This document shows positions 23,854 to 31,911 of a stretch of DNA of 64,000 nucleotides, one piece after another. Position 1 is the stretch's first letter. The number at the start of each line of letters is the position of its first letter. This DNA comes from Aliisedimentitalea scapharcae (GTDB taxonomy: Bacteria; Pseudomonadota; Alphaproteobacteria; Rhodobacterales; Rhodobacteraceae). The position numbers and the translations under genes are program-made. The stretch is from contig NZ_CP123584.1 in NCBI RefSeq assembly GCF_045277565.1, forward strand, positions 930,001 through 994,000, given 5' to 3'. The notes beneath the pieces were generated by a model. That model worked only from the letters and a program-made list of their open reading frames with translations, was not told the DNA's origin and searched no databases.

Positions 23854-24711
23854 TCAGACAACCGCTTTGCGGTACAGGTGCCATGTTGCGTGACCCAGAA
23901 CAGGAAGCACCACAATGAGCCCCAACAGGATTGGGAGCGATCCCGCTGCCAGCAATACGCCGACAATCAGCCCCCAGCTCACGGTGACCAATGGGCTTTT
24001 GCGCAGCACGCGAAAGGAAGTCACCACGGCGATTGGCAATCCAATCTGGCGATCCAGAAGCAAAGGGAATGATACGAGGCTGGTGGCCAAGGCGACAATT
24101 GCAAAAATAACACCTGTTCCTGTGCCCAGAATAATCATGGCCCACCCCTGAGATGTTGTGAAAACATCATGAGCAAACATGGCGATGGAAACCGGCGGCT
24201 CCGGCCCCAGTGTCGAGGCGTATACAAATTGCGCAACGATCATCCAGATGATGAACAAGAGAGCCAGGAATAGACCCAGAACAACGATGCCGCCAAAAGA
24301 TGGAGTGCGAATGATCCCAAACGCGTCCAGCCAATCCGGGTTCTCGCCAGCCTCGCGCAAGCGGCTGATCTCGTACAATCCGACGGCGGCAACCGGCCCG
24401 AGCAATGCAAATCCCATGATCATCGGTACAACCAGTGGGATCAGGTTCATGCTGAGCCCCATGGTGATCATGACCAACCCGGCCAGCGGATAGATCAGAG
24501 CGATAAAGATTACGTCAGCCCGGGCTGCCATGAAGTCTTCAAACCCGGCTCTTAACGCGTTGGTCAGGTCCTCAAACTCCAGTTTCCGGACAAGCGGGGC
24601 CGTGGTTTGATCTTTGCTGCCGATCCCTTCCATTGACGCCCCCACATGCGAGCCCGTTTCGCGCATGGCATGCGCGGTCCAGCTTGCCGGATTTCCGATC
24701 GTCTTTGCCAT
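23854..24711 (-). CDS. DUF2189 membrane protein
   Basis: A 285-residue membrane protein with six or so hydrophobic helices (for example DVIFIALIYPLAGLVMITMGLSM and LIPLVVPMIMGFALLGPVAAVGLYEISR). The polar N-terminal 70 residues and the LYEISRLREAGENPDWLDAF loop match the DUF2189 family, whose function is unknown. The start ATG follows GGAGGACACGAC, so a 19-codon upstream extension was dropped. AT-rich palindromes lie upstream. Confidence 0.85.
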   Translation of the reverse strand: MAKTIGNPASWTAHAMRETGSHVGASMEGIGSKDQTTAPLVRKLEFEDLTNALRAGFEDFMAARADVIFIALIYPLAGLVMITMGLSMNLIPLVVPMIMGFALLGPVAAVGLYEISRLREAGENPDWLDAFGIIRTPSFGGIVVLGLFLALLFIIWMIVAQFVYASTLGPEPPVSIAMFAHDVFTTSQGWAMIILGTGTGVIFAIVALATSLVSFPLLLDRQIGLPIAVVTSFRVLRKSPLVTVSWGLIVGVLLAAGSLPILLGLIVVLPVLGHATWHLYRKAVV

Positions 24712-24852
24712 GTCGTGTCCTCCGTATCTGCTTGAATAAGCTGAGCCGGAATGGCCTGTCGTGGCCACGAGGCCAGCGTTCTATATATTACTATAACAGA
24801 ATTTGGGGGATTTGACTTTCACTGTTTCGCGACGCCGTCCAAAGGGCGGAGG

Positions 24853-24901
24853 AATTTTCTTAGCTTAAGAAAATTTGCCAGAAAATTACGTAATTTTCTG
24901 G
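24853..24901. promoter_or_regulatory. Two adjacent AT-rich palindromes upstream of the DUF2189 gene
   Basis: AATTTTCTTA-GCT-TAAGAAAATT (24853-24875) and, two bases on, a perfect 24-bp palindrome made of CCAGAAAATTAC and GTAATTTTCTGG (24878-24901). Both share the half-site AGAAAATT, giving four copies in 49 bases. They lie 142 to 190 bases upstream of the DUF2189 start and after the RNase T2 stop. A protein-binding array or a hairpin terminator is possible. Confidence 0.5.
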
Positions 24902-24969
24902 CGCGTTGGATGCTGTCCCGCGTTTGAGAGGCGTCGGCTTTTTTTGGGGGGGAATGTTCGTGAACAGGG

Positions 24970-25614
24970 TCAGCGCACGGGATCGAACCGAGCGTTTCCT
25001 GATCTGCAATCGCGAATGGCATCACGCCCGCAGGGAGCCGGTATCAAATCTCGGGTCAAGCAAATGCGAACTTCTTGAATGAAATTGTCTTTGCAGGTCA
25101 CGGTCACCATGTCCTTCTCCATTTCCGGATTGGCCTTCAGGAACGCTTCTTCAACGACTTGAACTGGTAGGGACACCGGCTGGGTGAGCTTGCGGAATAT
25201 GGGGGGGCGTTTCACCAGGCCATAGGCGTGTCGCGACAGGTTGAAATAGCTCTCGGCCGACAGCCCTGAACAGGTTCCGTGCTTTTTCCACTGATGCCAG
25301 GCCAGTCCAGAGGAGCCCATGATGTCAACCATTTCTGCGGTCATGCGCCGCGATGGGGCGGGTTCGTTGCTGCGGCAATAGCTGGGCCAGCCACGATGAT
25401 ATTGCGGCCACAACCCGTGCAGGATCCATCCGTAATCGTGGCGTGGATGGCATTGGTCCGCATTCCTTTGGTCCCCGTCTGTTGCACACCAATTGGGCGA
25501 CCAGCTGAGCGCCAGAACGTAGTAATCAAAATCTCCGGGCTTTTCTTCCTGTGCATTTGCCGGCAGGGTCAGGCCCGCCCAGACTGCTAGAACCGTTATA
25601 AACAACCTGTGCAT
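24970..25614 (-). CDS. Secreted ribonuclease, T2 family
   Basis: A 214-residue RNase T2. A signal peptide (LFITVLAVWAGLTLPANA, cleavage near residue 21) sends it to the periplasm. CAS I reads WILH66-GLWPQ and CAS II reads W-H107-Q-W-K-K111-H112-G-T-C. The two catalytic histidines and the lysine are present. The glutamate usual in CAS II is glutamine here. Cysteines at 43, 55, 80 and 115 could form the family disulphides. It cleaves RNA through 2',3'-cyclic intermediates, perhaps for phosphate or nucleoside scavenging. Confidence 0.9.
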   Translation of the reverse strand: MHRLFITVLAVWAGLTLPANAQEEKPGDFDYYVLALSWSPNWCATDGDQRNADQCHPRHDYGWILHGLWPQYHRGWPSYCRSNEPAPSRRMTAEMVDIMGSSGLAWHQWKKHGTCSGLSAESYFNLSRHAYGLVKRPPIFRKLTQPVSLPVQVVEEAFLKANPEMEKDMVTVTCKDNFIQEVRICLTRDLIPAPCGRDAIRDCRSGNARFDPVR

Positions 25615-25756
25615 TCGCCTCTTTCCTTATTTGCTCGGGCCTACTATATAGGCGGGAAGTTCCCCGACAACGGAATCCAGACCCCAAGCCGGGGCAGCCT
25701 GTTTCAGGCGACAGGAAAGATGTGTTCGGGATGATGTGTATTAAGGAGATGAGCGC

Positions 25757-26536
25757 ATGGCAAAACCGTTGATGGCCAAGGCGACCGCCGTGTGGCTGGT
25801 GGACAATACCACGATCAGCTTCAAGCAGATCGCCGATTTCGTGGGGATGCACGAGCTGGAGATTCAAGGCATTGCTGATGGCGAAGTTGCTGTTGGTGTA
25901 AAAGGCTTTGATCCGGTTGCGAACAACCAATTGACCCAGGATGAAATCGACGCTGCGCAGAGCAGCCCCCTGCACAAGCTCAAGCTGAAGTTCAATGCGG
26001 CTGCGGCTGGTGAAGAAAAGCGCCGCGGCCCGCGTTATACCCCGCTCAGCAAACGGCAGGACCGTCCGAATTCGATCTTGTGGCTGGTCAAATTCCACCC
26101 GGAACTGGCTGACGGGCAAATCGCCAAACTGGTTGGCACGACCAAGCCGACCATTCAGTCGATTCGCGAACGCACCCACTGGAACATTTCCAACATGCAG
26201 CCGATCGACCCGGTTGCATTGGGGCTGTGCAAACAATCCGAGCTGGACGCCGCCGTCCAAAAGGCCGCTGCCAAGAAGGCGGCCGAAGGTGGTGTGATGA
26301 GCGACGATGAACGCCGCAAGCTGGTGAGTACGGAGCAGTCACTGGACATGCCCGCCGAACCCAAGATCCCGACAGCGATCGAAGGTCTGGAAACCTTCTC
26401 GTTGGGCGGTGGTGCGCAGGATGACGATCAGCCCAGCCACGAACCGATTCTGGACGCGGACAGCTTCTTCAACCTTCCTGCCGGCGACGACGACGAAGAC
26501 GAAGAGGAAGGCAACGGAATCGACCCACGGTTCTGA
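25757..26536 (+). CDS. trcR: DUF1013 transcriptional regulator (TrcR-type)
   Basis: A 259-residue DUF1013 protein. The conserved MAKPLMAKATAVWLVDNTTISFKQIADFVGMHELEIQGIADGEVAVGVKGFDPV block and a second helix-turn-helix-like unit (SILWLVKFHPELADGQIAKLVGTTKPTIQSIRERTHWN, about 107-145) identify it. The Caulobacter homologue TrcR travels with RNA polymerase and affects cell cycle and antibiotic tolerance. The C-terminus is very acidic (DDDEDEEEGNGID). The start follows AAGGAGATGAGCGC. A strong terminator follows. Confidence 0.9.
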   Translation: MAKPLMAKATAVWLVDNTTISFKQIADFVGMHELEIQGIADGEVAVGVKGFDPVANNQLTQDEIDAAQSSPLHKLKLKFNAAAAGEEKRRGPRYTPLSKRQDRPNSILWLVKFHPELADGQIAKLVGTTKPTIQSIRERTHWNISNMQPIDPVALGLCKQSELDAAVQKAAAKKAAEGGVMSDDERRKLVSTEQSLDMPAEPKIPTAIEGLETFSLGGGAQDDDQPSHEPILDADSFFNLPAGDDDEDEEEGNGIDPRF

Positions 26537-26584
26537 TCGCGTTCCAAGCGATTTTGCCCTGAGTGTATGGGCTATTTCCAACCG

Positions 26585-26616
26585 AGGCCGCAATGTTTGT
26601 ATTGCGGCCTTTTTTG
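26585..26616 (+). terminator. Rho-independent terminator of trcR
   Basis: AGGCCGCAAT and ATTGCGGCCT form a perfect 10-bp stem around a 6-base loop, followed by TTTTT, 48 bases after the stop. Confidence 0.95.
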
Positions 26617-26745
26617 TTCGAACGGCGCTCTTCGCTCTGCCCCGCGAAGCTTTGGGACCAGAACCAAGGTGTCGCTGAAACGTTGACACCCAGGGCCTGG
26701 CAGCGACCGGTCGCGGGGCGTGGTGAAGCCGCCCCTCAACTCCGA

Positions 26746-28995
26746 TTACTCAAGACGTTCAATGCGCACCAGACAGGAATGCGCCGTGGGTCCCTGACCC
26801 AATTTGGACGTTCCCTTGTCCGCGCACAGCACATTTGGGTTGCCGTTTCGGCACAGGTTGGTCTCCTCATCCGGGCGATACCACGCACCGGTGCTCACCT
26901 GAACCACGCCGGGACGGATTGCATCTGACAGGATCGCACCGCACAGGCACGCACCACGATCATTGAAGACCCGGATAACATCGCCGTCTTGAATGCCCCG
27001 GTCGGCTGCGTCAGATGGATGGATCATTGCTGGCTCGTGGTGGGCGACACGGTCCGCCTGAGAAAGTGGGCCGTGATCAAGCTGGCTATGCAATTTGTTT
27101 TTGGGTTGGTTCGAAATCAGGTGGAGTTGATCGCTTTGCGCGGCACCCAACCATTCCAACGGGTCCATCCAGGTCGGATGTCCAGGGCAATCTGCGTAAC
27201 CAAAACTGGCAATCTTCTCCGAGACTATTTCGATTTTGCCGCTGGGTGTTCGCAGGGGGTGCAATTCGGGATCTGCCCGGAATTTTGACAGCATGACATG
27301 GGGGGCTTGTGGCACTGGCATCTTGTGCCACCCTGTCTGGCGCAACGTGTCAAACGGCGGCAATTCGATATCGGCTCGGGTCGCTGATTGTCTGGATTTT
27401 TCGTACAGCCACCGAATCCAACTGTCTGTGTCTCGATCTTGGGAATAGGCGCTTTCTATACCCAGGTGCCGGGCAATTCCCCTGAAGATATCATAGTCGT
27501 CGCGGGCTTGGCCGGCCGGGTCCACGACCTTTTCCATCATCAACACATAAGGGTCACGGGGTGACAGCGTGATGTCGTTTCGTTCCAGTGGCGTGGTACA
27601 GGGCAGCACGATATCGGCATGTTGGGCCAGGCTGTTCCAGCACCAGTCATTGACAATCACAGTCTCAGGGCGGGCCCAGGCGCGGCGCAGACGGTTCAGG
27701 TCCTGATGATGATGAAAGGGGTTTCCACCCGCCCACCAGATCAATCTGGTGTCAGGAAAGTTGTAGCGTTTTCCGTTGTAGTCAAAATATCCACCGGGGT
27801 TTTCCAGCATGTCAGTGATCCGGGCGACGGGAATAAAGGTTTTAACCTTGTTTCGTCCCTGTGGCAGCGCCTGAAAACGGGGGGAGGGTCTTTCTAAACC
27901 TACGGTGTTGACCGCGCCATATCCAAACCCGACACCACCGCCCGGCAACCCGATTTGGCCGAGCATGGCGGCCAGAACCGTTCCCAGCCAAAAGTTCTGC
28001 TCGCCATGATCCTGACGGGTCAGCGCCCAGGCCAAAGAGATCATCGTGCGCCCCTGGGCCATGCGCCGGGCAAGATCCCGGATCGTTTCGGCGGGAAGGC
28101 CACAGATGTCCGAGGCCCAATCGGCGGTCTTTGGTATTCCGTCGGTTTCGCCGGTCAGATACGCGGCAAAGTGATCAAAGCCGACAGTGTAGCGATCCAA
28201 GAATGCCCGATCGATCAAACCTTCGCCCAGCAACACATGAGCCAGCCCGATCATCAGCGCGGCATCGGTAGATGGTCGCGGTGCCAACCAGTCGGCCCCC
28301 AAGGTTTCCATGACATCGGATCGCAAGGGCGACACATTGACGAATTCGACACCTGCCGCCTTGGCTTCCAACAGGGCAGGGCCGGTGCGATGGGCACCCA
28401 GCCCGCCTTGGCCGATCATGGCATTTTTAACGGGCAAGCCGCCAAAGGCGACCATCAGGTCACAATTTTCGATGATCGACTGCCAACTGGTTGCGTCATA
28501 GATGAATTCGGCCCCACCCAACACATGGGGCAGGATCACTTCCCCCGCGGCGAGACTGTAAGTGTTCACTGATTTGGTGAATCCGCCCAGCACATTCAGA
28601 AAACGTTTGAGATGACCCTGTGCATGGTGAAACCTCCCGGCGCTTGCCCAGCCATATGAGCCTGCGAAAATGCTTTCATTGCCGTGGGTTTTGGTGACTC
28701 TGGTCAACTCGGCGGCAACCAGTTGCTCGGCTTCTTCCCAACTGATCTCGACAAAACCATCCCTGCCACGCAAATCGCCGGCTGTTCCCGGGCCGCCATC
28801 CAGCCAACTTTTGCGTACCATCGGGGCCGTGATCCGGTCTGGTCCGTTGAGAACGCCGACATACCCCTGACCAATAGGTGACGGATCTGGATCCTCTTCA
28901 AACGGATGCAGCGCCGTTACTTCTCCATCTTGGGTCTCGACCCGGTAACAGCCCCAGTGAAAGCTGGTCAGGGGAAGGTCGGTAATGTCGGTCAT
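26746..28995 (-). CDS. Cytoplasmic molybdopterin oxidoreductase (BisC/TorZ/DorA-like)
   Basis: A 749-residue enzyme of the DMSO/TMAO reductase family with bis-MGD cofactor. The Mo-ligand serine is in SYGWASAGRFHHAQ (about 112-126). Cofactor-binding blocks include NTYSLAAGEVILPHVLG, WWAGGNPFHHHQDLNRLRRAW, SNQPKNKLHSQLDHG and TGAWYRPDE. No Tat signal and no Fe-S cysteine cluster are present, so it resembles cytoplasmic biotin/methionine sulfoxide reductases such as BisC. No dedicated maturation or cytochrome gene is adjacent. A hairpin and a nine-codon frame precede its start. Confidence 0.9.
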   Translation of the reverse strand: MTDITDLPLTSFHWGCYRVETQDGEVTALHPFEEDPDPSPIGQGYVGVLNGPDRITAPMVRKSWLDGGPGTAGDLRGRDGFVEISWEEAEQLVAAELTRVTKTHGNESIFAGSYGWASAGRFHHAQGHLKRFLNVLGGFTKSVNTYSLAAGEVILPHVLGGAEFIYDATSWQSIIENCDLMVAFGGLPVKNAMIGQGGLGAHRTGPALLEAKAAGVEFVNVSPLRSDVMETLGADWLAPRPSTDAALMIGLAHVLLGEGLIDRAFLDRYTVGFDHFAAYLTGETDGIPKTADWASDICGLPAETIRDLARRMAQGRTMISLAWALTRQDHGEQNFWLGTVLAAMLGQIGLPGGGVGFGYGAVNTVGLERPSPRFQALPQGRNKVKTFIPVARITDMLENPGGYFDYNGKRYNFPDTRLIWWAGGNPFHHHQDLNRLRRAWARPETVIVNDWCWNSLAQHADIVLPCTTPLERNDITLSPRDPYVLMMEKVVDPAGQARDDYDIFRGIARHLGIESAYSQDRDTDSWIRWLYEKSRQSATRADIELPPFDTLRQTGWHKMPVPQAPHVMLSKFRADPELHPLRTPSGKIEIVSEKIASFGYADCPGHPTWMDPLEWLGAAQSDQLHLISNQPKNKLHSQLDHGPLSQADRVAHHEPAMIHPSDAADRGIQDGDVIRVFNDRGACLCGAILSDAIRPGVVQVSTGAWYRPDEETNLCRNGNPNVLCADKGTSKLGQGPTAHSCLVRIERLE

Positions 28996-29100
28996 TTGTC
29001 GATCCTCGGCTGGGTCTTCATGGCGGTCCCGCCCGCCTTCGATAGCGGGTTCGTGTCCATTTCGACAAGACCTGCGCGGGCAAATGGTCGGCGGGCGGGA
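28992..29100 (-). promoter_or_regulatory. Possible mRNA leader of the molybdoenzyme: long hairpin and 9-codon frame
   Basis: TCCCGCCCGCC and GGCGGGCGGGA (11 bp, exact) lie at 29027-29037 and 29090-29100, enclosing 52 bases. On the minus strand, a nine-codon frame (MKTQPRIDK) starts at 29021 and ends with a TGA that overlaps the enzyme's ATG. It could couple translation or act as a switch. I cannot assign it to a known riboswitch class. Confidence 0.4.
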
Positions 29101-29181
29101 TGTGTGCGGTTGGTTCGACCGTGATGCGGTGGCCTGTCGGATGTCTCAGTAGACGCGAAAAACCGCGGGACAAAAAGTGGA

Positions 29182-29220
29182 TTGACAATCCTGACAGATT
29201 CACTCAGTTAATGCGCATTA
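29182..29220 (+). promoter_or_regulatory. Possible regulated promoter upstream of the imelysin operon
   Basis: A TTGACA (29182-29187) is followed 21 bases later by the perfect palindrome TAATGCGCATTA (29209-29220), where a -10 region would fall. A metal-responsive repressor such as a Fur/Irr-type protein is possible given the downstream genes. The site does not match a consensus I can name with confidence. Confidence 0.4.
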
Positions 29221-29276
29221 CCTAGCCACCCCGACTGCAAAATGGGGAAGCCCTGACCTTGAAACGGAGCGGAGAC

Positions 29277-29435
29277 ATGCAGTTGGGAACGCCAATTTAT
29301 CGGGTAGAGCGGGACGCGCCGCCTCTTCCGGACCCAAGAAACGCGATCCTTCGAGAGCTGATGTCCACTGTGGAAACTGCTTGTGGGCTTAATTTTGAAT
29401 GGCTGTTTGATCGGCTCGAAACCCCCTCTGAGTGA
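29277..29435 (+). CDS. Small hypothetical protein upstream of the imelysin gene
   Basis: A 52-residue frame starting at an ATG preceded by GGAGCGGAGAC, a good ribosome binding site. The peptide (MQLGTPIYRVERDAPPLPDP, then an amphipathic helix ILRELMSTVETACGLNFEWLFDRLE) has no membrane segment and matches no family I know. It lies 55 bases upstream of the first imelysin gene and just after the palindromic promoter, so it is probably the first gene of that operon. Confidence 0.5.
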   Translation: MQLGTPIYRVERDAPPLPDPRNAILRELMSTVETACGLNFEWLFDRLETPSE

Positions 29436-29490
29436 TCTGTATCACGCCGCAGACGCGGCAATGGACGAGAATTGAAAGGAAAGATCTGAA

Positions 29491-30762
29491 ATGAAACGCG
29501 CCCTTTTGGCAAGCTGCGTAATACCTCTTTCGATGGCGGGGCACGCGGCCCTGGCTGAAGAGATCACCAAGGTGGCTGTTCTGGAAAACTATGCCGATAT
29601 TGCGCAGGCCGGATATGCCGACAGCGCAATCACTGTGGACAATTTGCGCCGGGCCATTGCGGCGCTGGTCGATCAGCCGAATGGGATCAATCTGGCCGCT
29701 GCGCGGTCCGCCTGGATTGCGGCACGGGTGCCGTATCAACAGACCGAAGCGTTCCGGTTTGGCAATCCGATTGTCGACGAGTGGGAGGGCAAGGTAAACG
29801 CCTGGCCGCTGGACGAAGGGTTGATTGATTATGTCGCAGACGCCTATGGCGGCCCGACAGATGACAATCAACTGGCTGTGCTGAACGTGATTGCCAACCC
29901 GCGCTTCAGCCTATCGGGAACAGAGATTGATGCATCCGTGATCACGCCAGAGCTGTTGGCAACAACCCTGCACGAAGCGGATGGTGTCGAGGCCAATGTC
30001 GCCACGGGCTATCATGCCATCGAATTTCTTTTGTGGGGGCAGGACAACAATGGCCATGCTCCGGGCGCAGGGGATCGTCCCTGGACGGATTTTGCCGCTG
30101 GTGATGACTGTACGGGCGGGAATTGCGACCGCCGTGCCGATTACCTGATGGCTGCAACTGATCTGTTGGTGTCGGATCTGAACTGGATGGCCGAACAATG
30201 GGCTCAGGGGGGGGCGGCACGCACGCATCTGACCCAGACACCGGACGCCGGGATTGTTGCGATCCTGACCGGCATGGGGTCGCTGTCCTATGGCGAGCAG
30301 GCAGGTGAGCGGATGCGGCTCGGGCTGATGCTGAACGATCCGGAAGAAGAACATGACTGCTTCTCGGACAACACGCACAACAGCCACTATTACGACGGCC
30401 TGGGGATTCAGAATGTGTATCTGGGCGAATATGTCCGGGTGGACGGAACCCTGGTGTCCGGTCCTGCGGTCAGTGATTTGGTGGCTTTGGCGGACGCGGA
30501 TGCGGACGCCGAATTGAAAACCAAACTGTCGGATACGATGCAGGCCCTGGCCCGGATCAAGACAGCCGCCGAATCCGGCTTTGCATATGACCAGATGCTG
30601 GAACGCGGCAATGCCGGGGGAGAGGCGTTGATCATGGGTGGGGTCAACGGGTTGACCGATCAGACCCGGTCAATTGAACGTGCGGTGACAGCCCTTGGGC
30701 TGAACCAGATCGCGGTCGAAGGGTCGGACAGCCTTGATAACCCGTCGGCTGTGTTCCAGTAG
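29491..30762 (+). CDS. Imelysin family iron-regulated protein (IrpA/ICMP-like)
   Basis: A 423-residue periplasmic protein with a signal peptide (MKRALLASCVIPLSMAGHAALA). The imelysin signature G-Y-H175-A-I-E178 (GxHxxE) is present, along with W-x-A-A-R-V-P-Y-Q-Q-T-E-A-F and the repeat-related C-terminal helical bundle (LRLGLMLNDPEEEHDCFSDNTHNSHYYDGLGIQNVY). Imelysins (peptidase M75 or ICMP) are linked to iron uptake, and protease activity is doubtful. It heads an operon with a second imelysin and a DUF1513 protein. Confidence 0.92.
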   Translation: MKRALLASCVIPLSMAGHAALAEEITKVAVLENYADIAQAGYADSAITVDNLRRAIAALVDQPNGINLAAARSAWIAARVPYQQTEAFRFGNPIVDEWEGKVNAWPLDEGLIDYVADAYGGPTDDNQLAVLNVIANPRFSLSGTEIDASVITPELLATTLHEADGVEANVATGYHAIEFLLWGQDNNGHAPGAGDRPWTDFAAGDDCTGGNCDRRADYLMAATDLLVSDLNWMAEQWAQGGAARTHLTQTPDAGIVAILTGMGSLSYGEQAGERMRLGLMLNDPEEEHDCFSDNTHNSHYYDGLGIQNVYLGEYVRVDGTLVSGPAVSDLVALADADADAELKTKLSDTMQALARIKTAAESGFAYDQMLERGNAGGEALIMGGVNGLTDQTRSIERAVTALGLNQIAVEGSDSLDNPSAVFQ

Positions 30763-30778
30763 ACAGCTGAGCGATCAA

Positions 30779-30801
30779 TCCCCCGGTTTTGTGCCGGGGG
30801 A
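30779..30801. terminator. Hairpin between the two imelysin genes
   Basis: TCCCCCGG and CCGGGGGA form an 8-bp stem around a 7-base loop, 17 bases after the first imelysin stop. No T-tract follows. It may partly end or protect the upstream message. Confidence 0.45.
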
Positions 30802-30888
30802 CTTGCTCATTTGGTGCCGGTTTCAATGCCCTGAAAACCAGAGCCGGCTATCTGTCCTTTTCAAGGTTGAACGTCCCAAAGGTGCCTG

Positions 30889-31911
30889 ATGCGTGAATTT
30901 CTCAAAACTGCGGCCCTGATCGTGTTGCTACCTGTTGGGTTGTGCGCCGCTGAACCAGAAGAAACCGTGCGTAACGTTGTTGAACAGCACGTACTGCCCG
31001 GGTTTTCCACACTGAGGGACCGTGCCAATGATCTGATGCGCGCCACGGACACGGGCTGTTCGGCAAAGCCTGACGGGATCAAAGCCGCCTATCATCACGC
31101 AGCGGACGCCTGGATCTCGGTCAGCCATTTGCGATTTGGCCCCAGTGAAATTGATGATCGCGCGTTTGCCATCGCCTTTTGGCCTGACACCAAAGGGTTC
31201 ACCCCAAAGGTCTTGGCCAAATTGCTGGGCGCTGAGGACCCGATCGTGACAGACCCGCAGAAGTTTGCCACCCTTTCGGTTGCCGGGCGGGGGCTCTATG
31301 CGCTGGAGTATCTGCTGTATGATGAACAGCTCAGTCAGACCGGCACACCCGAGTACCGTTGTGACCTGATCCGCGCCATCGCCCACGACGTTCAACAAAA
31401 CGCCACGTCCATTCAACAGGGTTGGGAATTGGAATTTGCGCGGACTTTGCTGGAACCCGGAATGGGGCAGGGACGGTACGAGACAACCGAAGACTCGTTG
31501 CAGGAACTGTTCAAGGCACTGGATACCGGCCTGCAGATAACCTCTGACATGCGGCTGGGTCGCCCGCTGGGCAGCTTTGATCGCCCCCGTCCCAAACGGG
31601 CCGAAAACTGGAGATCAGGACGGTCGCTGCAAAATGTTGTCGTTGCTTTGCAGGCCCTGCGCAATCTGGCGGGGCTTTTGGCGGCTGAGGATCCGGCGTT
31701 GGCTCTGGATCTGGGTCAAGGTTTCGCTGCGGCGATTTTGGCTGCTGAGCGGTTGAATGATCCGATATTCGCGTCGGTTGCGGATCCACAGGGACGGTTT
31801 CGGGTCGAATCCCTGAAGCAGCGCATAGACGATGTTCGCGTGGTTGTAACAACCCGATTGGGTCCGGCGCTGGGCGTTGCGGCGGGGTTCAACTCTCTGG
31901 ATGGAGATTGA
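30889..31911 (+). CDS. Second imelysin family protein
   Basis: A 340-residue imelysin-like protein with a signal sequence (FLKTAALIVLLPVGLCAAEP). The signature region reads GRGLYALEYLLYDEQ, so the histidine of GxHxxE is tyrosine while the glutamate stays. Opening residues HVLPGFSTLRDRANDLM and the ending LGVAAGFNSLDGD match the lipoprotein-type imelysins found second in such operons. Whether C16 in LLPVGLCAAE is lipidated is unclear. It shares a few bases with the DUF1513 gene. Confidence 0.88.
   Translation: MREFLKTAALIVLLPVGLCAAEPEETVRNVVEQHVLPGFSTLRDRANDLMRATDTGCSAKPDGIKAAYHHAADAWISVSHLRFGPSEIDDRAFAIAFWPDTKGFTPKVLAKLLGAEDPIVTDPQKFATLSVAGRGLYALEYLLYDEQLSQTGTPEYRCDLIRAIAHDVQQNATSIQQGWELEFARTLLEPGMGQGRYETTEDSLQELFKALDTGLQITSDMRLGRPLGSFDRPRPKRAENWRSGRSLQNVVVALQALRNLAGLLAAEDPALALDLGQGFAAAILAAERLNDPIFASVADPQGRFRVESLKQRIDDVRVVVTTRLGPALGVAAGFNSLDGD

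Noticed and set aside
28992..29100. Molybdenum-cofactor riboswitch upstream of the molybdoenzyme
   Set aside because: The hairpin is real, but I cannot match the conserved Moco RNA core, so only a generic leader is reported.
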